Source: Monocercomonoides exilis
Lineage: Eukaryota > Preaxostyla > Oxymonadida > Polymastigidae
Length of the DNA: 64,000 nucleotides
Direction of reading: 5' to 3'
Assembly (NCBI GenBank): GCA_001643675.2
Contig: LSRY02000039.1
Coordinates: 860,501-924,500 of the forward strand
Position 1 is the first letter of the stretch. The number at the start of each line of letters is the position of its first letter. The notes beneath the pieces were generated by a model that did no database searches, had not been told where the DNA came from, and worked only from the letters and a program-made list of their open reading frames with translations. Below are positions 23,829 through 34,539 of the stretch, one piece after another. The position numbers and the translations under genes are program-made.

Positions 23829-24889
23829 AAGCGGTTTTTTAATCCGAACATTTTTTTTATCCGGACAAAATTTGAAACATAAAATATCTCAACAAATTTT
23901 CAATATCAATTAACAGTAATTTGCATGGTTGTATATAAACACACATGAAATCTATTCATATGCAAATTTTTAATTGCAGTGTTGTATATTTTTTGAAATA
24001 AATAATTTTTATATTTAAAAATCCGACTTTTGATGAATTTTTCTATTTAAATAATATGAGTTGGTTCATCTTTAATGCACACAACTAATTTTTTCCATGA
24101 TATAAACAATTCTGGTTATTTTTTATTTTCGCTTATTTACTCTTTCTAACGGAATAAAAATCTGTCATTTTTGAAAAATCATTGTCAATGGGATAACTTA
24201 AATAATATTATTGGCTAATGAAAAAAACATCTGACTAAAACGAACACTAACATTTATAAATATAATTGTTATATGAAATTACCACACAAAATCATAATTT
24301 AAATTGCTTCAATATCCATTTCATTTTGAAAGATTGTTAGAATTTCAAAGAAAATGATCATTAGAAATCATCAATTATGAAAACAATCTTTATTAATGAA
24401 ATACCTTCTGAATCATTTTGAATAACAGCTCTGTAGATATTTTATATAAATATCATATTTATTGATGTCTGTGTTAAATTCACTTGGATGTTTTTGTGTT
24501 TTGCAAAAAATAATTTTTCCGTTATGCCATTGATAATGATTTTTCAAAAATGACAGATTTTTATTCCGTTAGAAAGAGTAAATAAGCGAAAATAAAAAAT
24601 AACCAGAATTGTTTATATCATGGAAAAAATTAGTTGTGTGCATTAAAGATGAACCAACTCATATTATTTAAATAGAAAAATTCATCAAAAGTCGGATTTT
24701 TAAATATAAAAATTATTTATTTCAAAAAATATACAACACTGCAATTAAAAATTTGCATATGAATAGATTTCATGTGTGTTTATATACAACCATGCAAATT
24801 ACTGTTAATTGATATTGAAAATTTGTTGAGATATTTTATGTTTCAAATTTTGTCCGGATAAAAAAAATGTTCGGATTAAAAAATCGCTT
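23829..24889. mobile_element. Foldback element with 369-bp terminal inverted repeats
   Basis: The arm at 23829-24197 and the arm at 24521-24889 are reverse complements over 369 bp, with only a few mismatches (for example GCGG/GCGA near the outer end). The element starts AAGCG, ends CGCTT and is flanked by TA on both sides (23827-23828 and 24890-24891). This fits a TA target-site duplication of the Tc1/mariner superfamily. The 323-bp core is non-coding, so it would be a non-autonomous, MITE-like element. Near identity of the arms implies recent insertion or arm homogenisation. Confidence 0.85.
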
Positions 24890-25430
24890 TATAAGAAAAA
24901 AGTTTAACGAATTACATCTAACTTTTGAAAATTGTTCATACAAATGCTGAAAGCTTTTGCAATTGAAACCAGTTATTATTTCATCCGCTATTGCAAATCT
25001 TTTGATAACAATATCCTAATGCGCTTTTTATTTTACTTAAAAAATGAATGAAAAAAATTAAAAATTGCTTGTGTGCAGAAAAATATGATAATAACTTATA
25101 AAGATAAAATGGAAAAGTCTCACTCAAAAGTTGACTCCATTCATGTATAAGCTAATGCAAGTTGATTTTTCTATTTTTAAAATTGGTCTAACCAAGGACA
25201 GAAAAAAAAAACATATGCCAACTGCATCCAAAAACCAAACTTCAATTTTTGTTTTATTTGAAATGAAAATCATCAAAGAAAGAAAAACGATTTCACCCAT
25301 CTTTCAATGAGTGAATGAAAAAAGTTAAGCATAAATGTTACTTTTTAAACAAATGCTTTTGACTATTTTTGTGGTAAAAAAAACTAAACAGTCAAAGAAG
25401 GAAATTCTATCTGACTCTAATTCCTTATAT
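24890..25430. other. Intergenic DNA
   Basis: AT-rich spacer between the foldback element and the stop codon of the Rab escort-like gene. Nothing else is supported. Confidence 0.5.
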
Positions 25431-28400
25431 CTATTGCTGCTCTTCGTGCTTCTCCGAAACAGAAGGTGATGCATTCGAAAAAAATGAGAAAAAGTCGTTT
25501 GCTCCAATCATATTGGTGCTTGAAGCAGAAGAAGAGGTAGAAGAAGAAGAAGAAGAAGAAGAAGAAGAAGAAGAAGAAGAAGAAGAAGGTAAAGCTCCTT
25601 CATTCGAAGCAGAAGTGCTCAAAAACGATGCCATAAAATCATCGCTTGAAGATGCATTTGAGCTGATTGTTGATTGAGAGGTGGCTGGCTGAGAAGAGCC
25701 CGAAAGAAAAGCAGAAAAATCAAAAGCAGAAGAAGAAGAAGAAGAGTTCTGGTTGGTTTTTTGCTGAGAAGAAGCAGAAGATGGCATTGGAGAGCCAGAT
25801 GAAGATTGTGAAAGTGCAGGAGATGACGAAAGAGACGATTGAGGAGAAGATGAAGGAGAAGGAGAAGAGGAAGGAGTCGCAAAGAGCGAAAGCAAGGAAC
25901 TAAAATCAGAAGAAGATTGAGGAGAAGACTGAGGAGAAGATTGAAGAGGAGAAGATTGAAGCGAAGTGGAAGAAGGAGAAGAGGAAGGCTTGGCTGTTGT
26001 TGATGGAGTTCCAAACAGATCGAGAATGTCAATAATTGGCGAATCTGCAGCAGGCGGATGATGGCTGGGTGAGGCATGCAAGACATCTTCAGCAGCAGAT
26101 GAAGAAGAAGAAGCAGTTGCATCAATGGGGATTGAAATCTCTGCTTTCTTTGAAGAATCCTGTGCGGTGGATAAAACAGTTGCGAGTTGTGGCGAGCTCA
26201 CTTCAGCTGCTTCTGCTTCGGAAGAAGAAGAAGAAACAGAAAGAGATGCTGCAACTGCTGTTGATTGACCTGATGCAGAAGCACCTTCATGAATTACCAA
26301 TGAATCGCTTTGTGTGTTGCTATCGTTTCTGCTCTCAATTTCATCTTTATCTTTCTCTCTCTTTTCATCGTCATCAGCAGCAGAAGCAGCAGCTCCTGGT
26401 TGCACATTCAATTGCATTGTATCAATTGTTTCCTTCTCTTCTGGCTCCTTTTGCTCTTCGTCTGTCTTTCTCTTCTCGCTCTCTTCTTCTCCTGGTCCGT
26501 CTGACTTCTTCATCTCAGTGTATTTTCCTTCTTCAGAAGCGAAGCCAGCTTCAGCCTCCATCAACATTTTGTCTTCGACTGTTGTGATTTCTTTCTCTTT
26601 TTCTGCTTCTTCTTCTGCTTCTGTCTTTTTCAGCAATTGCGGTTGCAATGCTTCTTCACCTGTGTTCACATTCATTTCTTTTTGATTATTCGACACTTCA
26701 ACTTCTTGATGATCTTTTTCTTTCTCTTTCTCATCATTTTCTTCATTTTCTTCAACCATCTTGATTTCTTCTTTCGTTACTTCTTCACTTTTCTCTTCAA
26801 AATTGCCTTTCTCATCCTTTTCCTCATGCTTCACTTCTTCCTTCTTTTCCTCTCCTTCTCCTTCTTTCTCCTTCTCCTTCTCCTCTTCTTTCTCCTTCTC
26901 CTTCTCTTCATCTTTCTCTTTCTCTTTCGTCGTCTGCTCAGCAAACCCGAAGAAATTGAATGCATCCGGCTCAGAAGCTGCACTGTTTGTTCCTTGTTTC
27001 TCCGTCTCTGGCGAAGCAACAGAGTCAAAAGTGAATGAAAATCCAAACACTGGCTGTTGAGATGCATGTGCTTCATGTGATTCATGCGATGCTTCAGATG
27101 CAGCTGAAAGTTCGCTTTTAGAGGTTTCTTTGGAGATATCGACTTCCTCTTCTTTCTTGTCTGACACTTCTTTTTCTTTTTCTTCTCCTTCTTCTCCTTC
27201 TCTTCTCTTCTCTTCTTCTTCTTCAATATGTTGTTTGTCTTCACTTTCTCCTTCTCCCTCTCTTTCGATTTCTCTTTCGCTTTCTCTTTCTTCCTTCTCC
27301 TTTTCTGCATTATCATTATTCTTCTCTTCATTGTTTGAAATTTGTTCACTTGCATTGTTAACAACTCCATCTGAGCTGTTTTCTTTCGATGTTGCCTGAA
27401 GAAATGCAAAACCAGTAAAAGATGCCTTATTTTCAGTTGGGTTTCTTTGAATTTCAGTTGTTTCCTCTTTCTTTTCAATCTCTTCTGTCTTTTCTGTCTT
27501 TTCTTCTTTCTCCTCTTTTTCTATTTTACCGCTTTCTTCTTCTACTTTCTTCTCTTCTTCTTCTTTCTTCTCTTCTCCTTTCTCATTATTCTCATTCTTC
27601 TGCACTTCAGGCGAAGAGAACGAGAAAAAGTCAAATCCTGTGCTGATTGCTGCCTTTTGTGCGTCTTCATTGCTTTTGCTTTCATTCTGTGAAGGTTGAT
27701 CAAAAGAGAACGAGAAAAAGAAAGAAGTATTTTGTTGAGCGGAAGATTCAGAATTCGTCTCCAATGTTAGTTTTTCTGCTTCTTGTTCTGGTTTTTCTGA
27801 TAATTGATCTGCTTTCGATTCGTTTTTAACCTCATTTTCAGTCTGAACAGCTGATGCTGATGATGTTGCTTCTGTTTTATCTTTGTTTGTTTCTTCTTCT
27901 CCTTTGTTTGCTGGTATTGTTACGTTCTCTTCTTTGTTTTCTTCTTTTTCCTCTTTTTCTGTTATTTCTTCATTCTTTTCTTTCGCTTCTTCTTCTGCTT
28001 CGGTTTCTTCTATGCTCTTCTTTTCTTTCTCTTTCTCTTTCTCCTTTTCCTTCTCTTCCTCTTCCTTTTTCTCTCCTCCTTCCTCTTTCATCTTTGTTGT
28101 CTGCGCAGAAAAAGAGAAAAAGCCAAAGTCATTCGAAACAGACGGAGCATTCGAAGCAACCTCTTTTTTATCTGCTTCCTCTTTTATTCCTTCTTTTTCT
28201 CCTTCTTTTTCTCCTTCTGTGTCTTCTTTGGTTTCTTTTGCTTCTTTAATGTCTTCTTTCTCTTTTTCTTTTTCTTCTTTTCCCTCTTTCTTCTCCTCCT
28301 CTTTCTCCTCTTTCTCCTCTTCTTCCTTGTTTTCTTCTGTTTTCTCTTCTTTTTCCTTTGGTGTCTGAGCAGTTGAAGAGAAAGTGAAGAAATCAAAGCC

Positions 28401-28641
28401 AAAAGATGAATTTTGTGTGTGAATTTCCTCTTTCTCTTTTCCTTCTTCTTTCTCTTTCTCTTTTTCCCCTTCTTTTTCTTTTTCTTCTTTTACTTTTTCT
28501 TCTTCTTCTCCTTTTGCATCTTTTTGGTTCAGTTGAGGTTGTGGTGAAGAAGATGTTGTTTCGGAAGGGAATGAGAAAGAGAATGAGAAAGCAGAAGAAG
28601 AAGAAGAAGGAGAGGAAGAGGAAGAGGAAGAAGAGGAAGAG

Positions 28642-28679
<38 letters not shown>

Positions 28680-31600
28680 TGATGATGATGAAATATTTTC
28701 TGAAGAAAAAGAAGGGGAGGAGAAGGAGAAGGAGAAGGAAGAAGAAGGTGAATGAGATGGTGTTGAGGAAGGGGTGGAGAAGAAGTCTGCTGAAAAGAAA
28801 GGAGAAGAAGAAGGAGAAGGAGAAAATGATGATGATGTTGTTGTTGTTGTTGTTGTTGAATCTTTAGCTTTGCTTTTATCTTCGTCTTCTATTGGTTCTT
28901 TTTCTTTTTCCTCCTTCTTTTCTTTTTCTTCTTTCTTTTCTTCTTTCTTTTCTTCTTTCTTTTCTTCTTTCTTTTCTTCTTTCTTTTCTTCTTTCTTTTC
29001 TTCTTTCTTTTCTTCTTTCTTTTCTTCTTTCTTTTCTTCCTCTTCTTTTGTGTTTGCTTCTTCTTTCTCTTCTTTTTCAATTTCTTTCTTCTCCTCTTTC
29101 TTTTCATCTTCTTTCTCTTCTTTCTTTTCCTCCTTTTCCTCTGTTTTTATCTCTTTCTCTTCTGTTCCTGTTGAGAAAGAGAAGAAGTTAAATGCAGCAG
29201 CTCCATTTGTCAAATCTGAAGAAGAAGAAGAATTTTCCTTTTCTTTCTCTTCTTCTTTCTCTTTCTCTTCTTCTTTCTCTTCCTCTTCTTCTTTCTTCTC
29301 TTCTTCTTTCTCTTTATTTACTTCTTCTTTTTCCTCATTTCCTTCTTTTTCTTCTTTTCCTTCCTTTTCTTCTTTTTCCTCTTTTTCTTTGTTTTCTTTG
29401 TTTTCTTTGTTTTCTTCTTTTTCTTTGTTTCCTTCCTTCTTCTCTTCTGTTTGTGGAGCACTTGTTGAGAAAGAGAAGAAATCAAATCCAGAAAAAGTTG
29501 CATTTTGAGAAGAAGATTCAGTTTTCTCTTCTTTTTCATTGGAATTTGTGTCTTTTGAAGAAGAAGAAGGAGGAGGAGAAGGAGAAGAAGAGAAAGAGAA
29601 AGAGGAAAATGACGATGAAACATTATCAGAAGAAGAAGAAGAAGAAGAAGTGTTATCAGAAGAGGAGGAGGAGGAGAAGGAGAAAGAAGAAGATGGTGAA
29701 TGGGAAGGAGAAGAAGAGGAAGAAGAGGAAGAAGGTGTTGAAGATGCAAGTGAAAAGAAACCTGAGCTGAAAAAGTCACTTTTTGTGGTGTTTGTATCTT
29801 CTTTTGGCTTTTCTGTGATTTCTTTCTTTTCTTCCTCTTTTTCTTCTTTCTCTCTTTCTTCTTCTTTTTCTTCTTCTTCCTCTTCTTTCTCTCTTTTTTC
29901 TTCTTTTGTTTCTGTTTTCTCTTTCTCTTTCTCTTCGTACTTTTCTTCTTCCTCCTCAGCTTCTTCTTCCTCCTCTTCTTCTTCTGCCTCTTCTTCCTCT
30001 TCCTCCTCTTCATCTTCTTTCTTTTCCTCTTCTTTCTCCTTTTCCTTTTCCTTTACAACTTTCTCCTTCTCCTTCTCATCATCATCTTCTTCTTCTGTCT
30101 TATTGTTTGTTGATTGTTGTGTTTGTGGAAGAGAAGAAGAAGCAGAAGAAGAAGAAGAAGCGCCAAAGAATGAGAAGGCATTGAAAGAAGAAGAAGATGA
30201 TGATGATGATGATGATGATGTTGTTGTTGTTGTTGTTGTTGTATCAGAAGGGAAAGAGAAGGAGAAAGAAGAAGAAGAGGTTGTAGAAGAAGAAGAGGAG
30301 GAGGGAGAAGCAGAAGCAGAAGAAGAAGAAGAAGGTGTTGTTGAGAAGAAATCAAACGCAAATGAGTTTGTTTGTGAATGAATTGGTTGTTGTTCTTTCT
30401 CTTTCTCTTCTTTCTTCTCTTCCTCTTTCTCTCCTTCCTTCTTCTCCTTCTCTTCCTTCTCTTCCTTTTTCTCTTCTTCTTCTTCTTCTTCTTCTTCTTC
30501 CTTCTTCTTCTCTGTTGTTGGAGGAGGTGATGTTGGTTGAACAGATTGCGAAAAATCAAATGCAAATGCTTTTCCTGCTTCCACATTTGTTTCTTCTTTC
30601 TTCTTTTCTTCCTCTTCCTCCTTCTCCTTCTCCTTCTCCTCTTCCTCCTTCTCCTTCTCCTTCTCCTCTTTCTCCTTCTCCTTCTCCTTCTTTCTAGCTT
30701 TTTCTCTCTCTTCCTCTTCGTCTGTTGATGATTCATTGAGACTTAAATCATCTTTGTCCACAAAATCAAACTCATCTTCATCGACTTCATTCAAATTGTC
30801 TTTCTTATTCTTCTTCTTCTCTTTCTCTTTCATCATCATCTTCTTCATCGATTCAGGAGATAAAGGAGAAGGCGGGCGAGGCGCTTCTGATTTCTTTTCC
30901 TTCTTTTCTTTTCCTTCTTTTGCTTCTTCTGAAGATAAAGGCATTGGCTTATCATTTAATTCTTCTTCTTCTTCTTCTTCTTTATTTTTCTCTGTTTCAT
31001 TTTTAGTTTCTGCTTCAGAAGGAGAAGATTGAGTGATGGCTGGTCTGCGGGTGATGGTGTGTTTGGCTAAGAGAGAGGCTGGCGAAAATGAAAAAAAAGA
31101 GAGAAAGAAGAAGATGATTGAAGAGAAGGAAAGAAATTAATTAATTAATTAATTAATTAATAAATAAATAAATAAATAAATAAATAATGAGAAAATGAAG
31201 ATATTATGGCAAAGGGAAAGATTGAAAATAAAGATGAAGATGAAGCATGAAGGTGAATAAATGAATGAATAAAATAAATATGAAATATGAAACACAAAAT
31301 AAGCAAGAAAGAAAAACATTAAACAAAATAAAGTGTTTTTTCTTTTTGCATACGAGGGGTGAACGGGGCGAGTGAAGTGAGGTTGAGTCTGATGGAAGTG
31401 ATTGATGTGAAGACTTTACAGACATTGAATATCACTCTATCTAATGTGCTGTGGATGAAAGAGAGAAAATGAATGGAATAAATATATATAGATAAATATA
31501 TGGATATATATGGATATTCATATGATAGAGAGAGGGAGGGAAACAATATTGGAAAAGAGAAAGATTTTCACAATGAAAAGGAAATAAAATAAAAACATAA

Positions 31601-34275
31601 CAAATTATAAACAGAAAATAAAAAATAAATTGTTGAATTGGTCGATAATGTAAATGCACATGTAGATTTCATATTAAATAAATAAATAAATAAATCTTTT
31701 CATAAAAGAAAGAAACATACAAAGAAGGGTGCAGAGAATTCAAGATGTGTATGCGTGGATCATTCGTGGCACGAGGTACATAAACATCTGACACAAATAT
31801 GTCTCTATGGAATCGCAGATAACAAGGGGAAATGAATGAGAAAGAGATGTGATGATTAAGATTTCAATGAGGAGGTTAAAAAAAAATAGAAAATGAAAAA
31901 AATAAATAAAGTTTTGAATAAAATTCATGATGACAACAATTGGGCAAATAAAAGAAAGAGAAAAAGAAAAAAAGAAAAATCAATACGCAATCACAAGTAA
32001 TATCAAGAAAGCAAATTCACCAATCATGTTCAATCGCACACTTCTCTGCAATTGGCTCGAACATCTTCAGAACAGGCTCCATTTCCTTCACAGGATCAGT
32101 CGTCTCCATCAAGCAGCTGATAAACACTGTGATATACTTCTTAGAAGAGGAAGAAGAAGAAGAAGAAGAAATCGAGTTGTTTGTGGGCATTGGAGAGTCA
32201 GAGGCAGAAAGGGAAGCTGATTGAGAAGAGGAAAGATGCTTCGGCCGGCTGAATGAAACGTAAACAGCTGATTTTCGGTTCAGTTGCTTTGGCGGCACGA
32301 TGATCAGCCCAGTTTCAGAGGATGCTCCTTTCACGGGGAGATCTGAAGAGAGAAAGGGGAGAAGAGAAAGAGAGAGAGAAAGAAAGAAAGAAAGAAAAGA
32401 GAGAGAGAAAGAGATAGAGAGAGAGAGAGAAAGAGAAAGAGATAGAGATAGAGAATGATTAAAAGAATAGAAGGCAGAGGGAAAAAAGGTTTGTTAAAAT
32501 GAAAAGAAATGGAATTTAATGATAATAAGAATAACAACAATAAAATGAAGAAGAAGAAGAAGAAGAAGAAGAAGAAGAAGAATTGAAAATAACAAAATTC
32601 ATCCAAATAATATCAACATAAATATTAACAAAGCAAATAAAAAAATAAAGTCAATAAATATGATTTTGCACACGGTTGAGGAGGAGGACGGCTGTGATGA
32701 TTTCTCCATTGTTCTGGCAGAGATGGCGAGCATAAGAGGGATGGGCAACGATGTGGCTGCAGTGGATGAACTGAAGGACAGAATTGATGAATAAAAAAAA
32801 GAAAGAGAGAGAAAGATTGAAAGAGAAAAAGAGAAAGAAATAAAAAGAAAGAAAGAGAGAAAGAGAAAGAGAGAGAAAGAGAGAAAGAAAGAGAGAGAGA
32901 GAGAGAGAGAGAAATCGTTTTCAGTTATTTTAAAAGGCTTACTCCAAAACACAACCCACAAACCGATCCTTCTGTTGCCACGCCGAACAAGACGCTTTTC
33001 TTGTCGCATACAATTCGAACATCAGTTTGGCCAACAGAAATAGAAGCTCCATTCATCAGAGACACCCTTTTTGGATGAAGAAAGATGGAGAAGAAAGATA
33101 TGAAAATTAATTTATTAAATAAATAAAAATAGAAAATGTGGTCAACAATGAGGAAATTAAAGCAAATTGATGAGGAAAAGAAAATGGAAAGACAATGAAA
33201 AGATAAATTGAAAAGAAATAATTCGGACAATTATTAATTGAAGAAATATCAAATGTTATCTTTATTAAAATATACATCCGCTTTTTCTTTGATCTCTTTT
33301 TCTTTTTAATTTTTCTTTCTTTGTCAAATAAAACAAACTGTTGAGCACGCTGTAAAAGAGCTGCATTTCCACCGAGTGGATAGAGATACGGGTGTTGGTC
33401 TGAACATATCGAGCATTCCAGCATGCGCCGTATAGACGACATCAGAGGCAAAGCCGGATGCTCAAGAAATCTGTTAATCACAAGCAAATTGACAGAGAGA
33501 TTGATAAATATTTAGGAGCATTCATAAAGAATAAAAATTAAAAGTTAAAGTTAAAGTACAAACTGCTCATTTTCTGCTGATCCAAGTCCATATGTCAAAA
33601 AATCGCAAGACTCTGCATCAATTTTGAAATGTTTAAGTACATCTTTAAATAGCATCTCGTTAAGTCGTAAATTTCCGTAAGTAGATGGATTGCTTTCATC
33701 AAATTGAGACAGAAACAAAAAAAACTTTCTCAATTTTCCTTTGTTTGTTAATCCAGTTAGACCTGTTTGCACCATCTGTGCTTCAGAAAATGGAACCTTG
33801 AAAAATAATTTAAAATATCAAATCCAAAACAGAAAACAAAATACATACGGGCACAATTTTTCCCTTGTGAAAGCAAAATAAGCTATCAACTTTTTCACAT
33901 TCCAATGAAGGAGAAATTCCCAAAGCAGCCAAAAATGCAGCAGAATATCCTTTTTAAAAAAATCATAATTTAATCTTTAGAAATTCAGCCCACATACCAT
34001 ATGTCGAAAGAAATTTTGGCTCCTGTTCTATCATAAGCTGTCTTCGCTCTGATATGTGACTTGAAGGCCTGGATTTTGTGTGACAAAATAAAAACTTAAT
34101 TTATTGATTACACAACAAAAACAATGTCGCACATCAATTTGTCGAGCCTTATAGGTGAAACTTCACATCCTAAATTGATTGATTTCTCTAACTGCAACAC
34201 TTTTAATCCCTGTGCAGAAAGCATTGATGTTATGAGTGTCTCTTTCAATCCGCTTCCTGTAAGATATTTCAGCAT
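25431..34275 (-). CDS. Rab escort protein/GDI-like protein fused to giant low-complexity tail
   Basis: I reconstruct 11 exons (high-low): 34275-34112, 34068-33998, 33949-33849, 33796-33564, 33470-33339, 33066-32943, 32770-32674, 32342-32042, 31804-31721, 31448-31354, 31078-25431. Every junction uses GT-AG with matching phase, and the sum is exactly 2,350 codons. The first ~470 residues match the Rab escort/GDI family: LTGSGLKETLITSML (dinucleotide-fold start), LRKFFLFLSQFDE, HPYLYPLGGNAAL, CSHIVAHPSY, TGLIIVPP and YITVFISCLMET. Such proteins present Rab GTPases for prenylation or extract them from membranes. REP is favoured over GDI by the KFLSTYGYSAAFLAAL and TGLIIVPP blocks. The tail of about 1,880 residues is Glu/Lys- and Ser-rich, with about 19 aromatic clusters such as FDFFSFS and FNFFSFS. 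The exon 1 donor (34111 or 34132) and the exact start are uncertain. No transcript confirms the fusion. Confidence 0.75.
28919..29038. repeat. 12-bp tandem repeat encoding Glu-Glu-Lys-Lys
   Basis: About nine to ten near-perfect copies of a TTC/TTT-type dodecamer on the plus strand, within the low-complexity tail of the Rab escort-like gene. They encode EEKK units on the minus strand. The high regularity implies recent slippage expansion. Confidence 0.8.
32353..32460. repeat. GA-rich microsatellite inside an intron
   Basis: A purine-rich GA/GAAA tract lying in the intron between exons 8 and 7 of the Rab escort-like gene. A similar tract at about 32800-32915 lies in the next intron. On the transcribed strand these form long pyrimidine tracts next to acceptor sites. 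Confidence 0.75.
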
Positions 34276-34539
34276 AAATTCCTCGAAATCAAACAAACAT
34301 TAAAGAATTATATGTATCAAACCCAAGACAATTACATCATAACTGTCTATCATTAAATAATAAGGAAGAATTATTCTTGATCTAATCAATCATAATATCT
34401 TTTTGATTATAATTTTTCAATGTTGAATTTGTTAATTTTTTGTTAATTTTTTCATCTTTCAATTTATGAAACTATTTTTCAAAATATCCAAAATATCAAA
34501 CACCCATATATTTTTTTATTTTGCTCTAAATGTTTTGAT
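34276..34539. promoter_or_regulatory. Shared divergent upstream region
   Basis: 264 bp of AT-rich DNA separating the starts of two divergently transcribed genes, the Rab escort-like gene (minus) and the pseudokinase-HECT gene (plus). It must hold both promoters if the starts are right. No specific element is recognised. Confidence 0.5.

Noticed and set aside
28774-29508. Long plus-strand frames (also 29539-30381 and 26314-28368) rich in Ser/Phe or Glu
   Set aside because: They are antisense shadows of the GAA/TTC-type repeats in the minus-strand tail. Such repeats are open in several frames on both strands, and these frames lack splice or domain support.
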